A stretch of 64,000 nt of DNA from contig NZ_CP034245.1 of assembly GCF_003931875.1 (NCBI RefSeq), positions 2,852,001 to 2,916,000 of the forward strand, read 5' to 3'. Made by a program: the position numbers and the translations under genes. This document shows, piece by piece, positions 44,093 through 53,724 of the stretch; the first letter of the stretch is position 1; each line of letters opens with the position of its first letter. The DNA is from Microbacterium sp. 10M-3C3. Lineage in GTDB: Bacteria > Actinomycetota > Actinomycetes > Actinomycetales > Microbacteriaceae. The notes under the pieces are model-generated. The model ran no database searches and had not been told where the DNA came from. It saw only the letters and a program-made list of their open reading frames with translations.

Positions 44093-44192
44093 CTCCCACA
44101 CAGTACGGCGCGGCGCCGAGCGTCGCCTGGCAGTGCGGGTCTGCCGCGGGGGGGGTGGTGCGCCGAGCGCGACCGGACGAGGATGGGGCGCC

Positions 44193-44945
44193 ATGTGGAT
44201 CGAGTGCTTCGCGCAGGACGAGCGGGTCGACGGCGACGACATCGACGCCCTCATCGACGACATGCTGCGGCACGTGCGCTCGGCGCACGACGTGCCGTAC
44301 CACGACGACGAGGTGCGCGCATGGGCGCGCAACTTCGCCGAGGCATCGAGACGGCAGACCGGGCCGACCGAGCGGCTCGACGCGATCGGGCCGATCGAGG
44401 TGCATCCGGTGACGCCCGACCGCATCGACGACTGGCTGCAGTTCTTCGACCACGAGGCGTTCGCGGACAATCCCGACTGGGCGTCGTGCTACTGCCTGAG
44501 CCCGCACACCGGCGAGGACGCCGAGCGGCCGTGGCGCGACATCCGGGCCGACATGATCGAGCGCCTGCGGGCGGGCGCGACCCTCGGCTACCTCGCGTAC
44601 GTGGACGGGCACGTCGCGGGGTGGGTGAACGCGTCGCCGCGCGCGACCTATCGCAAGTACGCCGACGTCGACCCCGGCGGCCCCGACCCCGCCCGCGTCG
44701 CCGGCGTCTCGTGCTTCGTCGTCGCGCCGCCCTACCGCCGCCACGGCGTCTCGTCCGCGCTGCTGGACCGCGTGGTCGCGGATGCGGCGGCGCGGGGCCT
44801 CACGCACGTCGAGGGGTATCCCGTCGACGCGGAGGGCTCCTCGGACGCGGCGCAGTTCCGCGGGCCGCGCGGGCTGTTCGCGGCGCGCGACTTCCGCCCC
44901 GTCGAGGAGAAGGAGCGCTACACCGTCGTGCGCCGCGACGTGTGA
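44193..44945 (+). CDS. GNAT N-acetyltransferase, 250 aa
   Basis: 250 residues. A larger GNAT enzyme: an N-terminal helical extension (MWIECFAQDERVDGDDIDAL) and a C-terminal domain with WASCYCLSPHTGED, AGWVNASPRATYRKY and the CoA loop VAPPYRRHGVSSALLD. The YCL/GWVNA blocks occur in a GNAT group often tied to small-molecule or antibiotic acetylation. The specific substrate is unknown. The ATG gives MWIECF. Confidence 0.8.
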   Translation: MWIECFAQDERVDGDDIDALIDDMLRHVRSAHDVPYHDDEVRAWARNFAEASRRQTGPTERLDAIGPIEVHPVTPDRIDDWLQFFDHEAFADNPDWASCYCLSPHTGEDAERPWRDIRADMIERLRAGATLGYLAYVDGHVAGWVNASPRATYRKYADVDPGGPDPARVAGVSCFVVAPPYRRHGVSSALLDRVVADAAARGLTHVEGYPVDAEGSSDAAQFRGPRGLFAARDFRPVEEKERYTVVRRDV

Positions 44946-45000
44946 GCGCGAGCGCGCCGCGCGGACCGGGAAATCTTCACCGAATGTTCGAATCCTCCGA

Positions 45001-45030
45001 TTGACGCAGAGGGATTTCCTTTCCTACGGT
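45001..45030 (+). promoter_or_regulatory. Promoter of the pilus operon
   Basis: -35 TTGACG (45001-45006), 18 bases, -10 TACGGT (45025-45030). The leader to the GTG at 45151 is about 115 bases, so unlike many genes here the pilus message has a real 5' UTR. Confidence 0.5.
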
Positions 45031-45150
45031 TTAGACAAGAGTCCAACTTCGGGCGTCACATCCCCCTCGACGCTCCGCAAGTCCGTCCCCCGGATCCCGC
45101 CGTCCCCCCGGCGATGTTCGGCGACCTTCGGCCTGCCGAAAGAGAGATCC

Positions 45151-48100
45151 GTGCTTTCCCGCTCCCCCCATGCCCGTTCGTCGCGCGCACGACGCCGAGC
45201 CGACCGCATCGCGCGTGTCGCGACGGCGGTCGCGCTCGTCGCCGGGGCGCTCATGGCACCCGGAGGCGTCGCGGCAGCGGCCACGGCACCGAGCGCACCG
45301 CAGAGCGCGGAGCCGAGCGCGGAGCCGACGAGCGCGCCCTCGGCCACCCCGACGGATGCGCCGTCCCCCGGGACCGAGGCGGCGCCCGCGCCGGCATCCC
45401 CCGCGGCCGAGTCGGACGCCGGCGCATCGCCGGATGTCCCCGAGGCGTCCAAGCCGTCGGAGCCCACCGCGCCGACCTCTGCGACCGGGCCTGCCGACCC
45501 CGGCGGCGACGCGCCGAGATCGAGCTCTGCGGACGCGACGCCCGAGACCACGGCGCTTCCCTTCGCCCCGCGCGCCGCCATCGGAGTTCTCGCCGCCGGA
45601 GTCCCCGAGCAGCCCGGTCAGGTGTGGGTCGAGACGTTCGAACAGGGGCTGAGCACCACGACGCCGACGGGCATCTCCACGTACGCGTCCGGCCGTTACA
45701 CCGCCTCCACCGGGTGGGCCAACGGCACCGCCTGCACGGGCGTCCTGGTCAACTACACCGCGACGTACCCCAACACGGCCTTCTGCCCGTCGCAATCGCT
45801 CGGCGTCAGCACGCTCGCCGCCCGCGAAACCCGCCGCCTCGCCGACGTCCTCGGTCAGGTGGCGGCAGGGGTCGCCGGCGGGTCGGCGGCGAACGCGCCG
45901 GTGACCGGCTCGACCGCCTCCACCCGGAGCAATCACGCACTCGTCGCGTTCCCCTACGGGACCGTGACCGGGGGCAGCATCGTCGCGCAGACCACATCGG
46001 GCATCGGCGTGTTCGCCGGCGCATCCCGGTATTACACGCTGCAGTTCGACGCCGCGGGCGCACAGTGCGGCACGAACAACGCGTCCCTCTCGCTCGCCCT
46101 CGTCAGTGGCGCGACCGTTCTCCTGAATGCGTTCCCGAGCGGCGTCGTGCCGTGCGCGGCGACCGGCAGCGTCTTCTACGCCTCCTCCCCCGCACTGCCG
46201 GCGCAGGGCGGTGCTCTCGATCCCGCCCTCTCGGCCTCCGCGCGGGCGGCGACCTTCACGGGATCGGCCGCGGCCCTGCTCACTCCGGCGCAGATCGCGG
46301 CTGCGCAAGTGCGCCTGACGAATGCCACCACGGGAGCCGGCAGCGCCTTCGGCGTCGACGGCATCCGCGTGCTCGACGCGACCCCGAGCCTGGACTGGGC
46401 CTTCGCCCCCGCGACCGTCGCGGCGGGCACCCGCTCCACGCTGACATACACCATCACCAACACGAGCGAACTCGCCGCCAAAGCGGACTGGTCGTTCACC
46501 AACACGCTCCCGTCGGGACTCGTCGTCGCTCCCACACCCAACATCGCGGGCACGTGCACGCAGGCGACGGGCACGGCGTTCGCCGTGTCAGCCGCGGCCG
46601 GCGCCACCACGATCGGCGCGACCGGCGGCGATCTGCCGGCGGGCACGGCGAGCTGCACGGTGACCGTCGACGTCGTCGCCGCCGAGGCCGGCACCTACGC
46701 GAACACCCCGGCCTCGGTGGCGACGGTGCTGGCGGCTCCTGAGACCGCGAGCCTCACCGTGACGCCGGCGACACGCATCACGGTCCGCAAGAACCTCCCC
46801 GCGCGCACCGCATCCACCGACCAGGTCACCCTCTCGCTGCGCAGCGGAGGGACGGTGCTCGCGTCGGCGACCACCACGGGCACGGCGACCGGCATCCAGG
46901 CCGAGCAGATCACCCGGTTCATCGTCAGCCCCAACACCGCCTACACGATCCACGAGACGCCGACCTCCGGCGCGGCGCTCGGCTATGCGAGCAGCTACGA
47001 GTGCACACGCGACGGCACCGTGGTGGCGACGGGCGCGTCGCGCTCCGGCACCATCACGACTCCTCCCGATGCCGGCGCGGAACTCGTGTGCACCTTCTCC
47101 AACACGCTTCAGCAGGTCAAGCTCGCGTGCGACTCGGGGCTGTTCTACTCCGTCACGGGCACCGGCGCGCTCGTGCAGGCCGACATCGTCAACGGAGCGC
47201 AGACGACGGTCGGCACATGGCCGAATGCGACCGGCGCGAACTCCCTCGGGGTGGGCGCCGGCGGCTCCGTGGCGTACGCGGTCAACCGTTCGGCCTCCGA
47301 CGGGGCCGGCGTGGTGTCCATGCTGAAGTGGTCGACGACGGGCGGCTTCCAAACACTGGCCGACACCGCGTACACGACGGTGACGGGGACCGGCGCAGCG
47401 GTCCCCGGCAGCATCGTCGCCGGGGCCGTCGACCTGACCGGTGGACGCTACATCTTCGGAAAGTTCAACGCGGGCCTGTTCCACCTGTGGAGCTTCACCG
47501 AGACCAATCCGGGCGCCAGCCGCTTCGCATATCTGGGCTCGTTCAGCACCGGCACGGCGCCGAACGGCAACGGCGACATGGCCTTCGATGCGCGCGGCAA
47601 CCTCTACGTGCTGGGCGCCGCCACGGTGAACAACGCCAGCAGCGCCGCGATCTTCACGATCACGGCCGACGCGCTGTCGGCCGCCAACGGCGGGACGCTG
47701 CCGGTGAACACCTCCCTGACCCGCGCCCTCGTGGGACTGGACGCCTCCCCGGCCTTCGGCAGCGTGAACGGTCTGGCGTTCTCCCCGCGCGGCACCGTGT
47801 ACCTCTCGAGCAGCACGAGCGTGTACGAGTTCGATCCGAACACGTGGACCCGCGTCAGCGGTTCGCCGCGCATCGACCTGGCCTCGACCGACCTGGGCAG
47901 CTGCACCGGCCCGGGCACCGTCTCGGTGCTGAAGAACGTCGTCGGTCGCGCCGCGCCTTCCGACCAGTTCCAGGTGACCCTGTCCGGCAGTGCCGGCGCG
48001 ATCGCCTCCTTCACGACCGCCGGATCGACCACCGGCCGCCAGACCCCGCAGATCGGCCCCTACCCGGCGGCGGTGGGGACGGCCCTGTCGATCTCGGAGG

Positions 48101-49446
48101 CGATGGCGACCGGGTCGGCCTCCGTGATCGGCGCCTATACGATCCGCGCCGAGTGCTGGAGCGACGGTGTGCGCGTCGCGAACGGCACGAGCGCGACCCT
48201 GGCCTTCACGATGCCGGCCACCTTCGGGGCGAACGTGGTGTGCACGTTCTTCAACTCGCCCTCGCCGGTGGCCACGGTCACCGTCACCAAGCGGGTGCTC
48301 GACCCGGCGACGACGCAGTCGGCGCCCGCGGCGGGCTGGACACTGGGCACCGCGGCCACCGCGACGACCGGCACCGCGACCGTCCTGCCGAGCGAAGCCC
48401 CGCGGCAGGTGACGGATGCGGCGGGCACCGCGACGTGGACGGTGCTGTTCGGCGCGGCATCCTCGCGCGCGACCCTGACCATCTCGGAGGTGCAGCAGCC
48501 CCGCTTCACCTTCGTGAGCGCCTCCTGCACCGTCAACGGCACCGCCGTCCCGGTGACGTTCACGTCCAGCGGCGGGGTGGTCAGCGGCGCCCTGACGAAC
48601 ATCGCCCCCTCCGCGAGCATCGCGTGCACGCTCGTCAACCAACCGCTCACGACGATGAGCCTGGTGAAGAAGGTCTCCTTCGGCGCCGCGTCGCCGGCCG
48701 CGTGGACGCTCACGGCCACGGCGCCCGCGGGTGCACTTCCCGGGCCGACGGGTGTCTCCGGCAGCGCCGGTGCGACCGGCGTCGCCGTGAGTCCCGGCCG
48801 CACGTACCGCCTCGCGGAGTCCACGACACAGGGAGCCTACGTCCAGGTCGGGGCGTGGAGTTGCGTGGACGCGACCGGGGCGGTCGTGCCCGTGTCGGAC
48901 GTCGGTGACGTCACACCCGCCACCGGGTCCGCGCTGACGTGCACAGTCACGAATGCGACCGCCGCCATCGTGCTGCTCGCGCAGGTGGTCACCCCCCGGC
49001 CGGGATTCCAACCGCCGCAGTGGACGATCACCGCCGCCCCGGCGAGCCTTCCCGGCGTCTCGCTGCCGGTGCAGAGTCGCGTGGGCGCCGACTACGACGC
49101 GGCCAACGGCAACCCGGCCAACACGATCGAAGTGCGCCCCGGCCATGCCTACACGCTGTCGGAGGCGGTGACCACGCCCTCGCGGCTGGCGTACCAGCAG
49201 CTGCGCCTCGAGCGGCTGGAAGGCACCACGTGGATTCCCGTCACGGGGTCGACGATCACCGCGCCCGCCGCCGGCCAGACCGTCGCGTACCGGTTCGTCA
49301 ACGCCGCGGTGCCGCCGCTGACGCTGCCGCTCACCGGCGGGATCGGTGCGGACGCCTTCCTCTTCGCCGGTGCCGCCGTGCTCGCGCTCGTCCTGACCAC
49401 CGCCGCCGTGCGCTCGTGGCGCCGCGGAAGGAGGCGGTGGTCGTGA
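45151..49446 (+). CDS. LPXTG-anchored surface/pilus-tip protein
   Basis: 1431 residues. An Arg-rich signal peptide with core VATAVALVAGALMAPG is followed by a Pro/Ala/Ser linker (about 50-140). Then come a lectin-like N-terminal domain with Cys pairs, a DUF11-type domain (LTYTITNTSELAA), prealbumin-like domains (ITVRKNLPARTAS), a propeller-like insert (about 650-920; FDARGNLYVLGAA, LAFSPRGTVYLSSS), more prealbumin-like repeats (SVLKNVVGRAAPSDQ), and the sorting signal LPLTG at 1392-1396, a membrane helix and a basic tail. Start GTG with AAAGAGAG. It leads the operon and is probably the tip adhesin or a minor pilin. Confidence 0.8.
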   Translation: MLSRSPHARSSRARRRADRIARVATAVALVAGALMAPGGVAAAATAPSAPQSAEPSAEPTSAPSATPTDAPSPGTEAAPAPASPAAESDAGASPDVPEASKPSEPTAPTSATGPADPGGDAPRSSSADATPETTALPFAPRAAIGVLAAGVPEQPGQVWVETFEQGLSTTTPTGISTYASGRYTASTGWANGTACTGVLVNYTATYPNTAFCPSQSLGVSTLAARETRRLADVLGQVAAGVAGGSAANAPVTGSTASTRSNHALVAFPYGTVTGGSIVAQTTSGIGVFAGASRYYTLQFDAAGAQCGTNNASLSLALVSGATVLLNAFPSGVVPCAATGSVFYASSPALPAQGGALDPALSASARAATFTGSAAALLTPAQIAAAQVRLTNATTGAGSAFGVDGIRVLDATPSLDWAFAPATVAAGTRSTLTYTITNTSELAAKADWSFTNTLPSGLVVAPTPNIAGTCTQATGTAFAVSAAAGATTIGATGGDLPAGTASCTVTVDVVAAEAGTYANTPASVATVLAAPETASLTVTPATRITVRKNLPARTASTDQVTLSLRSGGTVLASATTTGTATGIQAEQITRFIVSPNTAYTIHETPTSGAALGYASSYECTRDGTVVATGASRSGTITTPPDAGAELVCTFSNTLQQVKLACDSGLFYSVTGTGALVQADIVNGAQTTVGTWPNATGANSLGVGAGGSVAYAVNRSASDGAGVVSMLKWSTTGGFQTLADTAYTTVTGTGAAVPGSIVAGAVDLTGGRYIFGKFNAGLFHLWSFTETNPGASRFAYLGSFSTGTAPNGNGDMAFDARGNLYVLGAATVNNASSAAIFTITADALSAANGGTLPVNTSLTRALVGLDASPAFGSVNGLAFSPRGTVYLSSSTSVYEFDPNTWTRVSGSPRIDLASTDLGSCTGPGTVSVLKNVVGRAAPSDQFQVTLSGSAGAIASFTTAGSTTGRQTPQIGPYPAAVGTALSISEAMATGSASVIGAYTIRAECWSDGVRVANGTSATLAFTMPATFGANVVCTFFNSPSPVATVTVTKRVLDPATTQSAPAAGWTLGTAATATTGTATVLPSEAPRQVTDAAGTATWTVLFGAASSRATLTISEVQQPRFTFVSASCTVNGTAVPVTFTSSGGVVSGALTNIAPSASIACTLVNQPLTTMSLVKKVSFGAASPAAWTLTATAPAGALPGPTGVSGSAGATGVAVSPGRTYRLAESTTQGAYVQVGAWSCVDATGAVVPVSDVGDVTPATGSALTCTVTNATAAIVLLAQVVTPRPGFQPPQWTITAAPASLPGVSLPVQSRVGADYDAANGNPANTIEVRPGHAYTLSEAVTTPSRLAYQQLRLERLEGTTWIPVTGSTITAPAAGQTVAYRFVNAAVPPLTLPLTGGIGADAFLFAGAAVLALVLTTAAVRSWRRGRRRWS

Positions 49447-49564
49447 TCCTTTTCGCCGCGCGGCCTCGCGCCCCGGTGCGCGCCCTCGGTCCGCCGCGCC
49501 CCCATAGACCTGTTCCATCCACCACCATCACCGCTCCACCGACCTGATCAGGGGAAAACACATC

Positions 49565-51109
49565 ATGTCCACGTCCTTCAGAAAGCGGGCGGGCGCCGTT
49601 CTCGGCGTCTTGACGCTCGGCGCGATCGCCGCCTTCGGCGCGGCCGCACCAGCATCCGCGGTCACCTTGCCGGGCAACATCGACACCACGGTGACCCGCA
49701 CGCTCACCATCCACAAGCACGCGCTCGGCCCGTCGACGCCGAACAACCCCATCTCCGACGGGCAGCAGCTGGCCACGCCGCCGGCAGACCCCCTGGCCGG
49801 CGCACAGTTCACGGCGACCCTCGTCTCGGGAGTCGACCTGTCGACGTCCGCCGGGTGGACGCAGGCGGCTCAGCTGACGCCGGCGCAGGCGGCCCAACGG
49901 CCGAATACGGTGAGTTTCACCTCGTCGCTGTCCAACGCCTCGGGCGTAGCGACGTTCTCGCCCGACGCCGCGCAGTACCCCAACGGACTGCCGATCGGCC
50001 TGTACCTCATCACGGAGACGGTGACGCCGCCGACGGCGACCAACCCGGCCGCCCCGTTCCTGCTGACCCTGCCGCTGCCCACCGGCCCGCAGGCGACGGC
50101 CAACGCGAACCAGTGGATCTACGACGTGCACGTGTACCCGAAGAACGCGGTCACGCAGCTGACGAAGACCCGCATCCCCGCCCCCGCGGGCTCGGTCGAG
50201 GCGCGTAACCCCGACCTCATCCGGTGGGCCGTGGCCTCGTCGATCCCGACGCTCGCGGCGGGTGACGCGATCGACGTCTTCACCCTGCAGGACCAGCTGC
50301 CGGCCGAGCTGACCTACCTCACCGGGCCCAGCACGCCGACCGGAGTGGCACCGTCGAGCGTGACCGTCACCAACGCCGCCGGCGTGGCGCAGACCTTCAC
50401 GGAGGGCACCGATTACACCGTCACCGCAGCGGCGAGCACGGCGACACCGCCCGGAACGAACGTGACGCTCACCTTCACGGGCCCCGGCCTCACTCGCCTG
50501 ACCGCGCTGCAGGGCGGCACCGTGACGCTGAACGTGCTCACGCGAGCGAACGCGATCCCCGCGAGCGGCGTCATCGTCAACACCGCGTCCGCGAACATCA
50601 ACGGCGCGACCGAGACCGTCACCGGCAGCACCCCGATCGGCCAGCTGACGGTCGCCGCCTACGCGACGTCGAACGGAGCCCGGCAGAACCTGGCCGGCGC
50701 GGTCTACCAGGTCTTCCTGACCGAGCAGGACGCGATCAACGGCGGGAACCCGATCCAGATCAACGGAGAGACGAACTGGACGACGGGAGCGGACGGTCAG
50801 GTCGTCATCCCCATCATCACGCCCGGCAACTACTGGGTGCGGGAGATCACGCCGCCCACGGGTTACCAGCTGCCCTCGCCGGATCGCGTGCTGACGGCCG
50901 TCGTGCCGGGTGCGAGCTCGACGACCACGCCGGTGCGCAACTACGTCGAATTCGCCCACAACCAGGTGCCCGCTTTCGCACTGCCCATCACGGGTGGTGA
51001 CGGCGGCCTGTGGTTCGGCGTCGGCGGCACCGCGCTCGTGACGGTCATGATCGGAGCGGCGTTCGTCGTCGCCCGCCGTCGGGCCCAGGTCGCGCGCGTC
51101 AGCGCCTGA
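49565..51109 (+). CDS. Major pilin, SpaH/EbpB type
   Basis: 514 residues. Shaft pilin polymerised by class C sortase. The signal peptide ends near APASA. The pilin motif WIYDVHVYPKN places the acceptor Lys at 193; the E-box-like YWVREITPP is near 420; the sorting signal LPITG is at 473-477, followed by a helix and RRR. The N-terminal TRTLTIHKHA is typical of the family. AGGGGAAAAC precedes the ATG. Gap to the sortase is 14 bases. Confidence 0.92.
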   Translation: MSTSFRKRAGAVLGVLTLGAIAAFGAAAPASAVTLPGNIDTTVTRTLTIHKHALGPSTPNNPISDGQQLATPPADPLAGAQFTATLVSGVDLSTSAGWTQAAQLTPAQAAQRPNTVSFTSSLSNASGVATFSPDAAQYPNGLPIGLYLITETVTPPTATNPAAPFLLTLPLPTGPQATANANQWIYDVHVYPKNAVTQLTKTRIPAPAGSVEARNPDLIRWAVASSIPTLAAGDAIDVFTLQDQLPAELTYLTGPSTPTGVAPSSVTVTNAAGVAQTFTEGTDYTVTAAASTATPPGTNVTLTFTGPGLTRLTALQGGTVTLNVLTRANAIPASGVIVNTASANINGATETVTGSTPIGQLTVAAYATSNGARQNLAGAVYQVFLTEQDAINGGNPIQINGETNWTTGADGQVVIPIITPGNYWVREITPPTGYQLPSPDRVLTAVVPGASSTTTPVRNYVEFAHNQVPAFALPITGGDGGLWFGVGGTALVTVMIGAAFVVARRRAQVARVSA

Positions 51110-51123
51110 CCGAGTACGCAGCG

Positions 51124-52050
51124 ATGACCGAGGGGGCGGCGGGGCCGGCGACACCGGCTCCGCCGCCTCCGCTCGCGTCGCATCGTGCCGCGCGGCGACG
51201 CCGGTGGCGGCTGCCCGTCGTGCCGCTGCTGCTCGCCGTCGGCGCTCTGGTGGGCGTCGGGCTGCTCATGTATCCGACCGTCGCCGCGTGGTTCGCCCAG
51301 TACGCGCAGTCCCAGACGATCGGCACCTACAGCGACCAAGTGCAGGACCTCGGGGCCCAGACGCTCCGGGACGAGCTCGACCGCGCACGTCGCTACAACG
51401 ACCGTCTCGTCGACGGCGGCGCCGAGATCGGCGCCAACGAACGGCTCCCGCTCGCCAACGAGCCCGATCAGCCGGGCGATTACCGGGACCAGCTCGCCGC
51501 CGACCCGAACGGACTGATGGCTCGCCTGCGCATCCCCGCCATCGCCGTGGACCTTCCCGTCTATCACGGCACGAGCGAAGAGGTGCTCTACAAGGGCGTC
51601 GGTCATCTCGAGGGCACGGCCCTGCCCATCGGCGGCACCTCCACGCACGCCGTCCTCACGGCCCACCGCGGGCTGGCCACGGCGGAGCTCTTCACGTATC
51701 TGGACCGCGTGGCGGTCGACGACACGTTCACGATCGAGGTCTTCGGCGAGGTCCTCGCCTACCGCGTCGTCGATACGCGCGTCGTCGAGCCGAGCGACAC
51801 GGAGTCGCTCGCACCGGTGATCGGCGAAGACCTCGTGACGCTCGTCACATGCACGCCCTTGGGCGTCAACAGCCACCGGATCCTCGTGACCGGCCAACGC
51901 ATCATCCCCACACCGCAGAAAGACCTGGACGATGCCGGCAAGCGTCCCGACATCCCGACGTTCCCGTGGTGGACCCTCGTCGCCGGCGGCGCGATGCTGA
52001 CCGCGGGCGTGTACGTGTGGTTGTCTGGCCGGGTCACGACCGGCGGATGA
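51124..52050 (+). CDS. srtC: Class C sortase
   Basis: 308 residues. Pilus-polymerising transpeptidase. N-terminal helix VVPLLLAVGALVGVGLLMYP and a C-terminal helix (WWTLVAGGAMLTAGVYVWL) bracket the catalytic domain, as in class C enzymes. His181 (LTAHRG), Cys243 (VTCTPLG) and Arg252 (NSHRILVTG) form the active site. A lid region may be DPNGLMARLRIP. It follows the pilin by 14 bases. Confidence 0.93.
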   Translation: MTEGAAGPATPAPPPPLASHRAARRRRWRLPVVPLLLAVGALVGVGLLMYPTVAAWFAQYAQSQTIGTYSDQVQDLGAQTLRDELDRARRYNDRLVDGGAEIGANERLPLANEPDQPGDYRDQLAADPNGLMARLRIPAIAVDLPVYHGTSEEVLYKGVGHLEGTALPIGGTSTHAVLTAHRGLATAELFTYLDRVAVDDTFTIEVFGEVLAYRVVDTRVVEPSDTESLAPVIGEDLVTLVTCTPLGVNSHRILVTGQRIIPTPQKDLDDAGKRPDIPTFPWWTLVAGGAMLTAGVYVWLSGRVTTGG

Positions 52051-52138
52051 CGTGTGCGCCGTCCGGGACGCCTCGCGCGCGACGCCCCGTCACAGCGGCG
52101 ACGCCGCAGCCCGGCACCCTCCGGAGGGGAAGACCCAC

Positions 52139-52696
52139 ATGAGAACGCTCCGCTACTCCATCAACGTCACGCTCGACGGCTGCGTGCACCACGAAGCCGG
52201 GCTCGGCCCGGACGCGGAGTCGATGCGGTACTGGACCGCGCAGATGGAGCGCGCCGACGCCCTCCTGTTCGGCCGGTCGACGTACGAGATGATGGCGGCC
52301 GCGTGGCGACGGCCCGCATCGGGCGCCTGGCCGGAGTGGATGGCCGAGAACGAGGTCCCCTTCGCCGAGGCGATCGACGCGGCGCGCAAGCACGTCGTCT
52401 CGAGCACACTCGAACAGGTCGACTGGAACGCCGAGCTGGTGCGCGGCGATGTCGTCGACGCCGTCCGTCGGCTGAAGGACGAGCCGGGCGATGCGCTGTG
52501 GGTGGGCGGCGTGACGCTGCCGCGAGCCCTGGCCGACGCGGGGCTCATCGACGAATACGAGTTCGTCGTGCACCCCGTCGTGGCCGGCCGCGGACCGCAC
52601 CTGCTCGCAGGCCTTCGCCGGCCACTGAAGCTCCAGCTCGTCGAACGCCGCGAGTTCGGCTCGGGTGCGGCCCTCATGCGATACCGGCCGGCGTGA
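52139..52696 (+). CDS. Dihydrofolate-reductase-like reductase (RibD C-domain)
   Basis: 185 residues. RibD_C superfamily, NADPH-binding: LRYSINVTLDGCVHHEAG at the start, LLFGRSTYEMMAAAW, DALWVGGVTLPRALAD (nucleotide site), DEYEFVVHPVVAGRGPHL. Stand-alone members are widespread and mostly uncharacterised. The ATG giving MRTLRYS has GGAGGGGA nine bases upstream. It follows the sortase by 88 bases and may share its transcript. Confidence 0.85.
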   Translation: MRTLRYSINVTLDGCVHHEAGLGPDAESMRYWTAQMERADALLFGRSTYEMMAAAWRRPASGAWPEWMAENEVPFAEAIDAARKHVVSSTLEQVDWNAELVRGDVVDAVRRLKDEPGDALWVGGVTLPRALADAGLIDEYEFVVHPVVAGRGPHLLAGLRRPLKLQLVERREFGSGAALMRYRPA

Positions 52697-53263
52697 CACC
52701 GGCTGAGCCCTGTGCGCCGGTTCATTGTTCGATTCCAGAACAGGTGACCAATCGTGGCCGCGCTGATCTGGGATTCCTTCATCACTCTGAGCCGACACGA
52801 ATGAGGCTGCTGTCAACAAACGTGGCCACGGTCGGACGACGACTCTGCCGAGGGAGCCGCAGACCCCGGCCGCGATGGGCCTGTAGCGACATCGCCGGCT
52901 GACATTCGTCGCCCCAGGGTGACTGCGACAAGGAGCAGAAGGAGCACTCCGATGACCCGCCTCGTCCATGTGTCCGATGCGATCGCCAGGAAGACGGAGC
53001 CGACGACGAGCCCCTCCACGACGGCAGGGATCAACGGCAGAACGGTTCTAAGTGGTGCATCTCGTCGATGAAGCCAGAGTGTGCGAACGCGTCACCCACG
53101 ATCGCCGGATCAGCAGGGCGCGGGTGGATTCCTTCGCGGGTATGACCGCAGCGATCAAGGCGATCGCCAGTGTGCTCGCACCTGGGAGCGCTGCCTTCGC
53201 AGACTCCGACGATCACCGCCGCGACCGCGGACTCAGATCGGGCACACGGCAGCCCCGGCGCTC
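52697..53263. other. 567-base junction with no clear gene
   Basis: GC content is visibly lower than in the neighbours. The best frame is on the minus strand, 52813-53034 (TTG start, 73 codons, two hydrophobic stretches, SVFLAIASDTW and VIGVLLLLLVAVTL). On the same strand, two overlapping frames upstream encode short hydrophobic pieces (AVIVGVCEG; LAIALIAAVIPAKE) out of register. This looks like a decayed membrane-protein gene, or noncoding remnant, between the pilus block and the inositol cluster. A hairpin TGTTC/GAACA lies at 52726-52742. Confidence 0.5.
52813..53034 (-). pseudogene. Possible remnant of a membrane protein, 73 codons
   Basis: TTG-initiated frame with two hydrophobic segments and a Ser/Asp-rich tail (AAPSAESSSDRGHVC). 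It has no convincing ribosome-binding site or domain. The upstream hydrophobic fragments in other registers suggest frameshift decay. It might instead be a genuine small membrane protein. Confidence 0.3.
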
Positions 53264-53662
53264 TTACGCACCGCGTCCTGGCACCGCGAGCTCTCCGGTG
53301 AGGTACTGGGCGCGTCCGTATCCGAACGACCAGTCTTCGGGGCCGTTCTCGACGTAGCCGATGAACACGTCTGCTCCGGCGACGCCGACCTTCTCGAGCC
53401 GGCTGGCGATCTCCGCGTATAGTCTCTGCTTCTGCTCGGCGGTGCGGCCGCGCTGCGTGAAGATTTGCACGATCACCGGGTCGGTGCGCTCGAACCCGAG
53501 GCCGGCGTCCTCGGCGATGATCGTGGCCGCCGGGCGGGGCGCGTGAATCTGGAACCGGTCGCGTTCGGGGATGCCGTAGACGGCGACGATCGCGTCGTGC
53601 ACCGCCGCGCCCAACTGCGCGGCGTCACGGTGTTCGCTGTAGTCGATGCGGACGAGAGGCAT
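53264..53662 (-). CDS. Tautomerase family protein
   Basis: 132 residues. Tautomerase_2-type protein with the catalytic N-terminal Pro after Met (MPLVRIDYSEHR). FERTDPVIVQIFTQRGRT and EKVGVAGADVFIGYVEN are typical of the family. Substrate unknown. It sits 62 bases after the UPF0303 gene on the same strand, so it may be the last gene of the inositol operon and act on a keto/enol intermediate. Confidence 0.82.
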   Translation of the reverse strand: MPLVRIDYSEHRDAAQLGAAVHDAIVAVYGIPERDRFQIHAPRPAATIIAEDAGLGFERTDPVIVQIFTQRGRTAEQKQRLYAEIASRLEKVGVAGADVFIGYVENGPEDWSFGYGRAQYLTGELAVPGRGA

Positions 53663-53724
53663 GATCCTCCTGGAATGCGTGATGGGCGGTGAGGCGGCTC
53701 AGCGTTGGAGAGCGTTCCTGGTCA

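Noticed and set aside
52716..52740. GTTCGATTCC resembling a tRNA T-loop, as if a tRNA 3' end or integration site
   Set aside because: No acceptor stem, anticodon arm or CCA-proximal pairing nearby, and no integrase gene. Probably chance.
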